DNA of 64,000 nt, from positions 42,552,201-42,616,200 of the forward strand of contig OY821771.1 of the NCBI GenBank assembly GCA_963682175.1. Reading direction: 5' to 3'. This document shows positions 23,485-36,072 of the stretch, in pieces; position 1 is the stretch's first letter; the number at the start of each line of letters is the position of its first letter. Under the pieces are notes generated by a model, which saw nothing but the letters and a program-made list of their open reading frames with translations, made no database searches and was not told where the DNA came from. The translations under genes were made by a program, and so were the position numbers. Origin of the DNA: Triglochin maritima. Its lineage: Eukaryota > Streptophyta > Magnoliopsida > Alismatales > Juncaginaceae.

Positions 23485-24449
23485 CTTTGTTGATTAGTTT
23501 TTATTATTATGTTGTGTGTGGTTTGGTTGGCGTTTTATGGCCCTGCAATGGATTTTTGGAGTTGCAGTGGTCGGTCTTGTAGTTTGTTGTTTGTGTTTTA
23601 GGGAGGTCTGATCTGGTTGCTGTTTTTTTCTTGGCATTACCAGAGTCAAACAGTGTAATCTTGTATATAATTAATTATGCATAAGTATATGTGATGTAGT
23701 CTTGTTTGTTGTGTGTACATTTTTGGGATTTTGATGGGTTATGGTTTTCTTCTTCTAATAAACAATGAAATAAAGCATATAAAATCCTTCCAAGTAATAT
23801 GACAAATGAGATTTTTCTTCAATTTACAATAACAGCAACTTGAGTATCACAGGAGGCACATACGTAATTGAGCTCGTATTTGTTAATTACAATCAAGAAT
23901 AAGGTGTGATGTAATGGAAAGGGCCAAGAATATATCTTTAGTAAGACGTTTGTGGTGTGAAGAAGAAGGTTCTTGCCATAGAGTTGTTGTTCGTCTTTTC
24001 TCCAGGATTCCTGACACTAGATATCAGAAGATTTGACAGAGATCTTGTTGCTTGCCACTGGGGAGTGCCATCTTTCTACGGTTTGTCCGTCGATCCGGTC
24101 CTAACCTGGCGACAAAAAATTACGTACCCAACAAGATTTGTAAGCTAATTCTTGTAATGTCGTGTAACACGATAATACTTGAATGGACACGATAAATACC
24201 TAATAGGCTAATACACATCAATGTGAAATTCTTGAGTTTTTTATAAAATACCAAATAAACCAACCAAACTAAACACAAAATAGTTTCACAACACGCAATG
24301 ATGTAATACATGCAAAAAAAAAACACAATACTTCAAATCTTATACACTTCAACTCTCCAAGGCTCCAAGTCCAACTTCAACTTCAACTCCTTCCAACTTC
24401 GTCAATTGCCTCTCAACCTGTAAGAATAATTAATAAATACAACAATCAA
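23485..24449. other. ERF 3' UTR and downstream DNA; no further gene
   Basis: The 3' UTR is T-rich, with AATAAA-like hexamers near 23756-23772. Further on no protein is recognised. At about 24155-24200 the words CGTGTAACACGATAA and GGACACGATAAA appear, of the kind found at ends of some plant DNA transposons (see findings). Confidence 0.45.
24445..24449 (+). repeat. Target-site duplication ATCAA, left of Ty3 element
   Basis: ATCAA directly precedes the TGTTAG start of the left LTR and is repeated at 33323-33327 directly after the TTACA end of the right LTR. This 5-bp duplication fixes both element ends. Confidence 0.9.
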
Positions 24450-26597
24450 TGTTAGAACCCTAACCCTAGATTAGGATTAAACTTGGATTAGAGGAGGATT
24501 AGGGTGGCTTTGCATGGGGTTGTGTGGGTGCATGGGGAAGTGGGGATTGCAGGTGTCTGCATGGGAAGGTGAAGGGTCGGTCACTGTAGCAACGGGTTTT
24601 AATAAGTCCCCCTCCTTTTCTTCTTTCATCTTCTTTCTCATTTCTCCTTCCTTCCCTTCCTTGCTGGTGCGTGTGGTGGCAAGCAGCGGAGGAGGAGACC
24701 GGAGATCGCGCGGCGTGAGGCGTGCGGAGTCGAGCGCGCGGGGAGATCACCGGAGGCGACGTGCGTGAGCGGAGCTCCGGCATTTCGTCGTAGTGGTTGA
24801 GGTATGCCGCTCCTTAGTGTGGTTTGTTTATTACCCTCATGTGAGGGATGCGTTGGTCGAGTCGGGGGAGGTCGGAGACCTCTCCGGCGACGCGTTTCTT
24901 CTAAAAACCTCGGCTGGCGCGAGGTTGAAGACGACCAACGGTCGACCGGACCCTTCGGGCGGTCGACCGTTTTAGCACTGTTTGCCCGACTTTAACCTTC
25001 ACCGGTCGAACGATGCCTTTGGGCAGTCGACCGGTAGTGCATTATTGCTGGTGAGTTGGGATTTTCCTACCTGTTATCGGTCGACCGGTCCTTGTTGTGT
25101 TCGACCGGAACTTAAGTGTACCTGTTAGCTTGCATGTTTTGTTCGACCGATCGTTGGTTGTTCGACCGATTATATGACTTAGAATAATAGGTTGACCCTG
25201 TCTGTTGTCGGTCGACCGAGACCCCTGAGTCGGTCGACCGATAGAGTGGATTTCTATGTTGACCAGACTCCGGATTTTGACCTCGTTCGGTCGACCGGTT
25301 TTAGACCCTTGTTCGACCGTTAGGGGTTCTGTTTTGAGCGCAACGGTAGACCGTTTTAGGAGTACGGTCGATCGATTCCTTCCTGGAACCGGTCGACCGA
25401 ATCACCTCTTCCGGTCGACCGTTTGGGCCCAGGACAGAATTCCTGGTTCCCTTTTGAACGCCAACTTTGTCCACGGAAACCCGTGTCCTCGCCTTGGGCG
25501 TGAGCCGGGAGGTGACGGTGGGCGCGTGATGCGTGCCTGCCCAGGGACCGCCGTTGGGAAGAGTGTGGGTGTTCGGGACGCGTCACCTCCATGTATGGAC
25601 CGTGACCTTGAGTTGATTGTTGGCACCTTGTAGTATAGCAGGCCTGAGGGATCACGGATCCCAGTGTTGATGTTGTGCGGGCACGCAACTGGCGTTGGGT
25701 GAGGTGACTACCGGCCCACGGGCTACGGAGGTCGCTGCCCTGCTTTTATAGCGGCGCGGTTGGTGTTCGCGGCTCGAGGAGCCTGATGACCTGGCAGACT
25801 TCGGTCTGGTTTTGTCCGATGCTGTGCCGGACTGTTGTGATGGACCACCGATGCTGTGCCGGTGATGCCGCCGAGGTTGTGCCGGCGATGGTGATTGTTG
25901 AGCCGAGGCTGTTCCGGCTATGTTGTTTTCCTCGGCTGGGCACCTACCGAGATGATGTTGTTATACCTTCCGGGCGACGGCCCCGTTGGTCCCTGTGGCC
26001 CCGACCACTGAGATTTACAGATCTGTTTCTATCGGCGCGTAGACGTGACAGAGGCTCCCTGCCGAACCCTTGAGTAGTGTAGCTGCGTGTGGGGGGTGCG
26101 ATGTTGCGGGCTACTAGACTGCATGTGCCTGCAGTAGGTCTCCTCGGGAGACCCGATGATTGATTGTCGGACTGATGTCCTGTTTTACCCTTCGGGGGAA
26201 CTGTTTTACTTTCTGTTGATGCCATGACATGCCACTAGTATGATAGGTTCATTATGTGATGCATGCATATAGGTGAGTTGGCATACGGGGTTTCCTTCTG
26301 GAAACTCAGGCATCGTTGTTATATATTTTTCAGGACCGCAGTAGGTCCAGTTGGGTGGTGATCGGCGGGGACGCGCATTTTGGAGTTGGATCCTCTTCTC
26401 GGGCCGCTGAGGTCGACATGATTACTTTTTATCCTCTGTTGTCGTTTTGCTGTAATCATGTATCTTTTGATAAACTCTGATGTATTTTGGTGCACCACTT
26501 TTATGATTTATGAGAAGTAACAGTCCCGCCTTTGATTATTGAGTTGATTGTCTTGATTATTATTTTTTTAAAATTTCCGCTGTTTCGGGATGTTACA
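24450..26597 (+). repeat. 5' LTR of the Ty3 element
   Basis: It starts TGTTAGAACCC and ends GGGATGTTACA. From about 24938 to 25430 it holds around sixteen copies or near-copies of GGTCGACCG. A TTTTATAG TATA-like word follows at about 25743-25751. The rest is GC-rich and has no coding sense. Confidence 0.95.
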
Positions 26598-26600
26598 ACT

Positions 26601-26612
26601 TGGTATCAGAGC
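26601..26612 (+). other. Primer-binding site of the Ty3 element
   Basis: TGGTATCAGAGC, complementary to the 3' end of initiator tRNA-Met, begins three bases after the 5' LTR. Confidence 0.93.
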
Positions 26613-26722
26613 GGTCGATTCCTATGCGGTTCCCAATGAAATCACCCTTGTAGTAATAGGACTCATGCATTTTATCTTTAGCATGCATACATGGCTGAAG
26701 TGGTGTTTGTTTCTTCTGTCAG

Positions 26723-29700
26723 ATGGCACCTAGGCGCGTGAGGAGTTCTACACGCGATCGTACTTCCAGTGACGACACATCTGGTGCTCATTGGGACAGG
26801 TTGGGTGAGTTTCTGGAGCGTCAGGCAGCTCAGAGCGCCCAGGGCGGAGTGGGAGCTGAGCACGATCGGTTCATGCGTCAGCACCCGCCGACTTTCGATG
26901 GCAGGAGGGCCCCAGAGGTCGCAGAGGACTGGATCTTCCGTATGGAGAAGATCTTCCGTGCTATTGGAGTAGCACCTGAGAGGATGGTGGAGCTGGCCAC
27001 CTATGTGTTTGACGGCGAGGCCGCCAACTGGTGGAGGTCTACGTCCACAGTTCTGTTTGAGGACCGTGTGGATATCAGCTGGGAGGAGTTCTTAGAGGTG
27101 TTTCATGAGCAGTACTTCCCCCAGCATGTCAGGGATCAGAAGAGAGAGGAGTTCATGTCGCTGGAGCAGAAGGACATGACACTGACGAGCTACATCAGCA
27201 GGTTCAACGCCTTGGAGCGCTACTGCCCAGAGATTTGTGTGACCCCAGAGCAGCGGGCGAGGAAGTTTGTGAAGGGGCTGAGGCAGCCGCTTCGTTCTCG
27301 GGTGATCAACAGCATGCCGCGGACCCTTGCAGATGCGGTGAAGCATGCTACGATCATCGAGCAGGACCAGAGGGAGTGTAATCAGGAGGCGCGGAAGGCG
27401 CCAGTGAGCACCGTTAGCAGAGTAGCTGATCGTGGGGCAGGAAGACCGGGCAAGAGGCCCAGGTTCGATGGAGGAGGAGCACGTCAGTCAGGAGCGTGCA
27501 CTTACTGCGGGAGGTTCCATCCAGGGCAGGAGTGTCCCCGTCGGACTGGAGCGTGCATGGGTTGTGGTCAGATGGGACACTTTGTCCGTGACTGTCCTCA
27601 GAGGCAGGGCGAGCCGAGCAGGAGGCCAGGACCACCAGTGGTAGGCAGAGGCGGAGGCAGCCGGTCAGTTGTTCCACCAGGCCAGAGCAGGAGGACCGGG
27701 CGGGTCTTCACTATCCAGGCGGAGGAGGCGAGGGACTCCAACACCGTCGTGGAAGGTACGCTTTCAGTTTCTGGTTCTGTAGCGCGCGTGTTGTTTGATT
27801 GTGGCGCCACTCACTCCTTCATTTCGGAGAAGTTTGCTGGCGAGTTGGGTCGGACCCCTGTGCGGCTGACTGATGTTTTGGAGGTCAGCACGCCCATGGG
27901 AGAGGTGGGCACTGTGGGGAGCTATTTCCCCGGCACCACAGTTGCTTCGGGAGACCATGATTTTCCGGCAGATCTGGTCTTGTTACCGATGGTGGACTTC
28001 GACGTCATACTGGGGATGGACTGGCTGTCACAGTACGACGTGCGAGTCTTTTGCCGTGAGAAGAAGATCCTAATTCCGATGGAGGGCGTGCCAGATGTTC
28101 TGATCAGAGGTGCGAGGAGCAGAGGGGGTCGTCTGATTGTGTCTGCGGTTAAGGCACAGAGACTGTTACAGCAGGGATGCAGAGCGTTTGTGGCCACGCT
28201 GGTAGTCCCTGATCCTGAGACAAGGAGGATGGAGGATATAGAGGTAGTGCAGGAATTTCCAGACGTTTTTCCAGCAGAGATTCCAGCGTTACCACCGCAC
28301 CTAGAGATAGAATTCAGCATCGAGTTGGTGGCGGGCACGACACCTCAGTCGAAGGCACCTTATCGGATGGCACCTGCTGAGTTGACGGAGCTGAAGAAGC
28401 AGTTGCAGGAGTTGATGGAGTCCGGGTTCATTCGACCGAGTGTTTCTCCATGGGGAGCACCCGTGCTCTTCGTAAAGAAGAAGGATGGATCGTTGCGGAT
28501 GTGCATCGACTACAGGATGTTGAATAAGGTTACCGTTCGGAACCGGTACCCTTTGCCCAGGATTGATGATTTGTTCGATCAGTTGCAGACGGCGAAAGTG
28601 TTCTCGAAGATCGATCTGCGTTTGGGCTATCATCAGTTGCGGATCAGGGAGGCGGATGTTCAGAAGACAGCCTTCCGGACGCGGTACGGCCACTATGAGT
28701 TCTTGGTGATGCCTTTTGGGCTGACGAATGCGCCTGCGGCATTCATGGATCTGATGAATAGGACCTTCCAGCCGTACCTTGACAAATTTGTCGTGGTGTT
28801 CGTGGATGACATTTTGGTATACTCGCCTGACAGGGAGCAGCATCGAGAGCACCTGAGGATTGTGCTGGGCATCTTGAGGGAACAGCAACTTTATGCCAAA
28901 TACAAGAAGTGTGAGTTTTGGTTGGATCAGGTGGCTTTTCTGGGGTATATTGTGTCAGCAGATGGGATCTCAGTGGATCCGGCGAAGGTCGAGGCAGTGA
29001 CTCAGTGGAGAGCCCCGACTAGCGTGACTGAGATCAGGAGTTTCGTAGGTCTGGCAGGGTATTATAGGCGGTTTATCCAGGATTTCTCCAAGCTTGCGTC
29101 ACCGCTGACAGCATTGACGCAGAAGGGCGTCAAGTTCGTTTGGTCCCAGAAGTGCGAGGACAGCTTTCAGGAGCTAAAGAGGCGGTTGACGACAGCACCT
29201 ATTCTGACGCTACCAAGTGGCAGTGGAGGCTACGTGATCTACAGTGATGCATCAGGAGTAGGCTTGGGTTGTGTCCTGATGCAGCATGGGAAGGTGGTCG
29301 CGTACGCTTCGAGGCAGCTGAAGGTGCATGAGAAGAACTACCCTACGCATGATCTGGAGTTGGCGGCGGTAGTTCATGCGTTGAAGACCTGGCGGCACTA
29401 TCTGTATGGCGAACAGTTCGAGGTCTTCACCGATCATCAGAGTCTGAAGTACTTGTTCTCTCAGAAGGAGCTGAACATGAGGCAGCGCAGATGGCTCGAG
29501 TTCCTTAAGGACTACGACTTCACCATTTCCTATCACCCGGGAAAGGCGAATTCGGTTGCGGATGCACTGAGCAGGAAGGTGGAGGTCTCTGTGGCGAGTC
29601 TGTGCATCCAGGAGTGGAGGCTACTCGAGGCTTTGTCTGAATGGAGTCCATTCACCGAGGGTTCAGAAGGAGCAGTGGTTGCTGGACTTCGGGTGGAGCC

Positions 29701-31162
29701 GCAGACTGTCTCACGGTTGGTTCAGGCTCAGCAGGGGGATGATGAGTTAGCTAGTCTGCTGCAGTTAGCTTCCAGAGAGGGATCAGACTTCAGTGTGGGG
29801 GTTGATGGTGGTCTGAGGTTCAGGAGTCGGATTTGGGTGCCGAAGGTTGATGGGCTGAGAGATGACATCATGGAGGAGGCACACAGAGCTAGATACACCA
29901 TTCATCCGGGGAGCACAAAAATGTATAAGGACCTGCAGCGGAACTTCTGGTGGAAGGGCATGAAGAAGGACATTGCGGAGTTTGTGGAGCGATGCTTAGT
30001 CTGTCAGCAGGTGAAGATTGAGCATCAGAGGCCGGCAGGACCAATGCAGAGCATTGAGCTTCCTGAGTGGAAGTGGGAGCACGTGACGATGGATTTTGTC
30101 ACGGGTTTGCCAAAGACGAGGAGATTCCACGACGCGATTTGGGTGATAGTCGATCGACTAACCAAGTCGGCGCACTTCTTAGCGATCCGGACCACGTTGC
30201 CTTTGGAGGGTCTAGCTAAGTTGTACGTGGAGGAGATAGTCAGGTTGCATGGAGTGCCAGTGAGCATCATCTCAGATCGAGATCCTCGTTTCACTTCCAG
30301 ATTTTGGGGGAGTCTGCAGCAGGCGTTGGGGACGCGTCTGAAGTTCAGTACAGCATTTCATCCGCAGACAGATGGTCAATCAGAGAGGACGATTCAGACC
30401 CTGGAGGATATGCTTAGAGCATGCACGCTGGATTGGGCAGGACACTGGGATGAGCACTTGCCACTGATAGAGTTTGCCTACAACAACAGCTACCACTCGA
30501 GTATTGGGATGGCACCGTACGAGGCGTTGTACGGGAGGCCTTGCAGATCACCAGTATGCTGGACTGATGTGGGCGAGAGGCAGTTAGTGGGGCCAGAGCT
30601 TGTGCAGATGTACTCAGAGAAGGTGGATGTGATCAGGAGGAGGCTGGCCACAGCATAGAGCAGGCAGAAGAGTTATGCTGATCGACGAAGACGGGTGTTG
30701 AGTTTTGAGGTGGGCGATCACGTGTTTCTGAAGATTTCCCCAGCCAGAGGTGTGATGAGGTTTGGAAAGAAGGGGAAACTCAGTCCGAGAAATGTTGGAC
30801 CATTTGAGATCCTCGACCGAGTTGGAGAGGTTGCCTACCGGATCGCCTTGCCGCCACAGTTTTCGGGTCTGCATAATGTTTTCCATGTGTCGATGTTGAG
30901 GAAGTATGTGGCAGATCCGTCACACGTTATTGAGATAACGGTGCCGGAGATTCAGCAGGACTTATCGCTCGAGGAGAGGCCAGTCGAGATTGTCGATCGC
31001 ATGGATCATCAGCTCAGGAGGAGGACCATTCCAATGGTAAAGGTCAGGTGGCAGCATCACAGTGAGCGCGAGGCCACTTGGGAGATCGAGGAGGATGTCA
31101 GAAGGCAGTATCCAGAGCTTTTCGGTGAGTGTTTGCTTGATTTCGGGACGAAATCCTTTTAA
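26723..31162 (+). pseudogene. Ty3/gypsy gag-pol polyprotein with one in-frame stop
   Basis: The frame runs from ATG at 26723 to a TAG at 30656-30658 (1311 codons) and continues in the same frame to 31162. The gag domain occupies roughly residues 50-200. Two zinc knuckles follow ([13 protein letters not shown] about 259; [14 protein letters not shown] about 277). The protease motif is FDCGATHS (about 359), RT has FVDD (about 693), RNase H begins [10 protein letters not shown] (about 840), and integrase has an HHCC zinc site (about 1060-1095) and a D,D35E core (Asp about 1124 and 1185). After the stop comes the end of integrase and a chromodomain-like tail (VRWQHHSEREATWEI). The TAG would remove that tail, a region thought to guide insertion into heterochromatin. 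The stop is compatible with one C-to-T change in a Gln codon. All other coding sequence seems intact. Confidence 0.9.
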
Positions 31163-31173
31163 GTTGGGAGGAT
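31161..31173 (+). other. Polypurine tract of the Ty3 element
   Basis: AAGTTGGGAGGAT directly precedes the TGTTAG start of the 3' LTR, as expected for plus-strand priming. Confidence 0.85.
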
Positions 31174-33322
31174 TGTTAGAACCCTAACCCTAGATTAGGA
31201 TTAAACTTGGATTAGAGGAGGATTAGGGTGGCTTTGCATGGGGTTGTGTGGGTGCATGGGGAAGTGGGGATTGCAGGTGTCTGCATGGGAAGGTGAAGGG
31301 TCGGTCACTGTAGCAACGGGTTTTAATAAGTCCCCCTCCTTTTCTTCTTTCATCTTCTTTCTCATTTCTCCTTCCTTCCCTTCCTTGCTGGTGCGTGTGG
31401 TGGCAAGCAGCGGAGGAGGAGACCGGAGATCGCGCGGCGTGAGGCGTGCGGAGTCGAGCGCGCGGGGAGATCACCGGAGGCGACGTGCGTGAGCGGAGCT
31501 CCGGCATTTCGTCGTAGTGGTTGAGGTATGCCGCTCCTTAGTGTGGTTTGTTTATTACCCTCATGTGAGGGATGCGTTGGTCGAGTCGGGGGAGGTCGGA
31601 GACCTCTCCGGCGACGCGTTTCTTCTAAAAACCTCGGCTGGCGCGAGGTTGAAGACGACCAACGGTCGACCGGACCCTTCGGGCGGTCGACCGTTTTAGC
31701 ACTGTTTGCCCGACTTTAACCTTCACCGGTCGAACGATGCCTTTGGGCAGTCGACCGGTAGTGCATTATTGCTGGTGAGTTGGGATTTTCCTACCTGTTA
31801 TCGGTCGACCGGTCCTTGTTGTGTTCGACCGGAACTTAAGTGTACCTGTTAGCTTGCATGTTTTGTTCGACCGATCGTTGGTTGTTCGACCGATTATATG
31901 ACTTAGAATAATAGGTTGACCCTGTCTGTTGTCGGTCGACCGAGACCCCTGAGTCGGTCGACCGATAGAGTGGATTTCTATGTTGACCAGACTCCGGATT
32001 TTGACCTCGTTCGGTCGACCGGTTTTAGACCCTTGTTCGACCGTTAGGGGTTCTGTTTTGAGCGCAACGGTAGACCGTTTTAGGAGTACGGTCGATCGAT
32101 TCCTTCCTGGAACCGGTCGACCGAATCACCTCTTCCGGTCGACCGTTTGGGCCCAGGACAGAATTCCTGGTTCCCTTTTGAACGCCAACTTTGTCCACGG
32201 AAACCCGTGTCCTCGCCTTGGGCGTGAGCCGGGAGGTGACGGTGGGCGCGTGATGCGTGCCTGCCCAGGGACCGCCGTTGGGAAGAGTGTGGGTGTTCGG
32301 GACGCGTCACCTCCATGTATGGACCGTGACCTTGAGTTGATTGTTGGCACCTTGTAGTATAGCAGGCCTGAGGGATCACGGATCCCAGTGTTGATGTTGT
32401 GCGGGCACGCAACTGGCGTTGGGTGAGGTGACTACCGGCCCACGGGCTACGGAGGTCGCTGCCCTGCTTTTATAGCGGCGCGGTTGGTGTTCGCGGCTCG
32501 AGGAGCCTGATGACCTGGCAGACTTCGGTCTGGTTTTGTCCGATGCTGTGCCGGACTGTTGTGATGGACCACCGATGCTGTGCCGGTGATGCCGCCGAGG
32601 TTGTGCCGGCGATGGTGATTGTTGAGCCGAGGCTGTTCCGGCTATGTTGTTTTCCTCGGCTGGGCACCTACCGAGATGATGTTGTTATACCTTCCGGGCG
32701 ACGGCCCCGTTGGTCCCTGTGGCCCCGACCACTGAGATTTACAGATCTGTTTCTATCGGCGCGTAGACGTGACAGAGGCTCCCTGCCGAACCCTTGAGTA
32801 GTGTAGCTGCGTGTGGGGGGTGCGATGTTGCGGGCTACTAGACTGCATGTGCCTGCAGTAGGTCTCCTCGGGAGACCCGATGATTGATTGTCGGACTGAT
32901 GTCCTGTTTTACCCTTCGGGGGAACTGTTTTACTTTCTGTTGATGCCATGACATGCCACTAGTATGATAGGTTCATTATGTGATGCATGCATATAGGTGA
33001 GTTGGCATACGGGGTTTCCTTCTGGAAACTCAGGCATCGTTGTTATATATTTTTCAGGACCGCAGTAGGTCCAGTTGGGTGGTGATCGGCGGGGACGCGC
33101 ATTTTGGAGTTGGATCCTCTTCTCGGGCCGCTGAGGTCGACATGATTACTTTTTATCCTCTGTTGTCGTTTTGCTGTAATCATGTATCTTTTGATAAACT
33201 CTGATGTATTTTGGTGCACCACTTTTATGATTTATGAGAAGTAACAGTCCCGCCTTTGATTATTGAGTTGATTGTCTTGATTATTATTTTTTTTAAAATT
33301 TCCGCTGTTTCGGGATGTTACA
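31174..33322 (+). repeat. 3' LTR of the Ty3 element
   Basis: It matches the 5' LTR along its whole length by eye, with one extra T in the T-run near 33287. It has the same GGTCGACCG cluster at about 31662-32154. Confidence 0.95.
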
Positions 33323-33839
33323 ATCAATCATTACTAATATATTAAAATTTTACAATTACATGCTAAACATTACAAACTAGAAAAGATAAACACAAGCTAA
33401 ATAGTAGAGAAAGAGTTACAAGCTAAATTACATGCTAAACATTACAATTACATGCTAACATTAGAACCAATGACTGCACAAAAAACATGCAAATGGTTCT
33501 GATTTATTTTGTCAAATAGTTGAAACCAAAATATGTCCTAGTTGAGTATATATCTAAATTGAACTTGATCAATTTCTACGATAAATGAATACTCACATTA
33601 ATAAAATATAAATTAGAACAAAAGGACTAAACCTACAAGGCATGATAACAAGTCTACTCAAACTATAACATGACATAAGTTTATTTCAATGTGTAGTTCT
33701 GGTTGTTATTTTTTTTATGAATTTTGATTCTAAAACATTTTATTGGATATCACACTTTATGGCATGATAATAAGATATGTTAGACCATGATTTTGTGAAG
33801 TATTTATGAAATCCTTAAATCTTTTTATTATGTCGTAAT
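33323..33839. other. Short spacer between two LTR elements
   Basis: AT-rich DNA with TSD ATCAA at 33323-33327 and TSD GTAAT at 33835-33839. No gene is recognised. It and the flank left of 24450 were contiguous before the Ty3 insertion. Confidence 0.5.
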
Positions 33840-33940
33840 TGTTGGGATTCAAATCACTAAATCCCCCGAGATGGTCACTTAGGAATTTTCTCGAACTCCT
33901 GTCGTGTACAACACAAATACGACCACCAATTTGTGGAAAC
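33840..33940 (-). repeat. Old copia 3' LTR, first piece
   Basis: It starts TGTTGGGATTCAAATCAC and matches 45574 onward (TGCAGGGTTTTAAATCAC...). It is cut at 33940 by the nested gag-only element, whose TSD GAAAC is the last five bases. The LTR resumes at 39273. Confidence 0.9.
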
Positions 33941-35439
33941 TGTAGGATCGTGTGGGTTATGGGTTCACTAATCACTTTTAATCTAATCCCTAACTAATCA
34001 AACAATAAACGCAGCGGAAACAATTTAAAGACTAGTAGGGAAATAACATGCAAACCACAAGAAGACACGGCGATTTTATAGAGGTTCGGCACCCCACCCG
34101 GGTCCTAGTCCTCTCTTGTAAGCTCCGCTCGACTCCGCGAGCTCCGCCTACGTCTTCACTAACCACTCCCCGTTCCGGGCCGGGAGGGAACGCCTTTACA
34201 CCACAAGCAACGCGAACAACCCTCGCTTGCTTGAATTCTTCCTCTCACAATCCGAGAGGGACACTTCGGGCTTTCACCGAAGTCATTGCTTCTTTTGACA
34301 ACACTTGTAACTGAGTGTGATTCACTCTCTAATTGAGCACACTTTGAGTAGGATGAGTATATGATCAAATGTGTGAAGTTTAGGCTTAAAGAGTGTAGAA
34401 TTGGGAGCTTTGAGGATTGAGGTTTCTCTCTAATGTATTGAGACAATTGGAGTTGGAGAGTTGTGTTAACAACAAGTCTTGATCCTCTATTTATAAGCTC
34501 CTAAGGTATTCTAGCCGTTGGGGATAGATTTGATTGGTTTTTGTGCAAGATACACAAAACAGAAAATCGGGCTGCAAATCTGTCCAGAACCGGTCGACCG
34601 AAACTAGTAAACCGGTCGACCGTTAACTTGATTTCAAAGAGAACGGTCGAACAAAAGAATATTCGGTCGGACAAACGAGCTAGAACTTAACTCTACTTAA
34701 GTGAATCGGTCGAACCAAAGTATGGGGCGGTCGACCGATAAGGGGATTCGGTTGAGACAAAGGTCAATCGGTCGAACAAGAAATGTGTCGACCGATAGCA
34801 GGGAATTTGGTTTCTGAAAATATGTTCAACCGGTCGATCGAAACAAGGTCTTCGTTCGACCGGTTACCGAATGTATTTTGGGGTTAAGTTTTGTTTTATA
34901 CGAATACGACCGTTATAGGAATACGACAAGAAAAACGGTCATATTAAAATCCGGGATCGGTCGACCGAAAAGGTAGAACCGGTAGACCGGTAAAGTTCGG
35001 TAAAATCACTGTGGAGAGTCTGTTATAAACCGGTCGAACTGAGAACTGGTTCGGTCGACCGGTTCACACAGGAAATCTGGGTTTAAGTTTATAAGTGATT
35101 TCCGACTAAGGTTTGGGTGATCTAATGAAGTCCAAATAATGTGAAATTTCGTGTGTGACTTCTATAGGGAACCTATTGTGTATGTGATTGGTTTTTAACT
35201 CTTGTATGCTCAATTTACACATGTTCCTAAGACTCAAAATAAAATCAAGATTACAAGTCTTCATTTAGCTTTATTACAAATCTTGACTTGATTTCCTTCC
35301 TTCCATGAGTCTTGATCACCTGTAGAGGTTAGCACATGCAATATATATGCAATGCAATATGTGTGCTACTCTACATCATCATAATTAAGATTAGGTTAAT
35401 TAAATCATCAAAACCTAGATTAAGGCCAAAAAGCCAACA
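33941..35439 (-). repeat. 3' LTR of the gag-only element
   Basis: In element orientation it starts TGTTGGCTTTTTGGCC and ends ACACGATCCTACA. A GGTCGACCG cluster lies at 34590-35065 and a TATAAATAG box (minus strand) at 34487-34497. Confidence 0.93.
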
Positions 35440-36072
35440 ATCTCCCCCTTTTTGATGATGGCAACCTATATCTTAATTCTATCTAAATACATGGAATTTG
35501 TATATGTAAACTATGCATATTAATGCTCCCCCTATGGATGTGCATAGTTTTTGTTCAATTTTATTGTCAAATTCCAAGTTACCCACTTAATTATCTCTCC
35601 CCCTTTGACATCCATCAAAAATAATAATTATTTAAGACTTTAAGCTTAGAATTTTGATGTTTTGTAATGAAGTTGCTCCCCCTAAATTTTGCACTTCATT
35701 ACTCTAATAAAAGATATAACATTTAAGCTCCACCTATCAATAAGGCTAAATGGAAACAATGAGTATGATTCAAGTTAAGTTCATTTAAGTTTCAACTTAA
35801 GCCTTATTCTAACATCCATTTAAAATTTGACATTTAGAATCAATGGATGTGATAAATGATTTGCAATGAATAGGGATAATGATTTTCAATGAATTGAACT
35901 ATATGATATGTCAATTAAGCATGTGAAGCTAGATTAGAGCTAATTTAACATGAATTGTATAGATAGGAATTTATACCGATGTTGAATTTGAATTTAGCTC
36001 CAATCTCATTTGGTGATGCAACCGGATTTGAATTTGACTCTTGAGCTCACCCGGTCACCACCAATCTCCTCC

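Larger units (their letters stand above)
24450..33322 (+). mobile_element. Full-length Ty3/gypsy LTR retrotransposon, chromovirus-like
   Basis: The element is 8.87 kb long with LTRs of 2148 and 2149 bp, a tRNA-Met-type primer-binding site, a single gag-pol frame and a polypurine tract. Domain order is gag, zinc knuckles, protease, RT, RNase H, integrase and a chromodomain-like tail, as in the Tekay/Del group of plant chromoviruses. The LTRs look the same throughout except for one T-run difference near their 3' ends (seven versus eight T). Insertion is therefore very recent. One stop codon in pol is the only coding defect seen. Confidence 0.93.

Noticed and set aside
24499..26225. Small open frames in the Ty3 LTR, repeated at 31223-32949
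   Set aside because: They are identical in both LTRs, overlap on both strands, and have no family signature. They reflect GC-rich LTR DNA.
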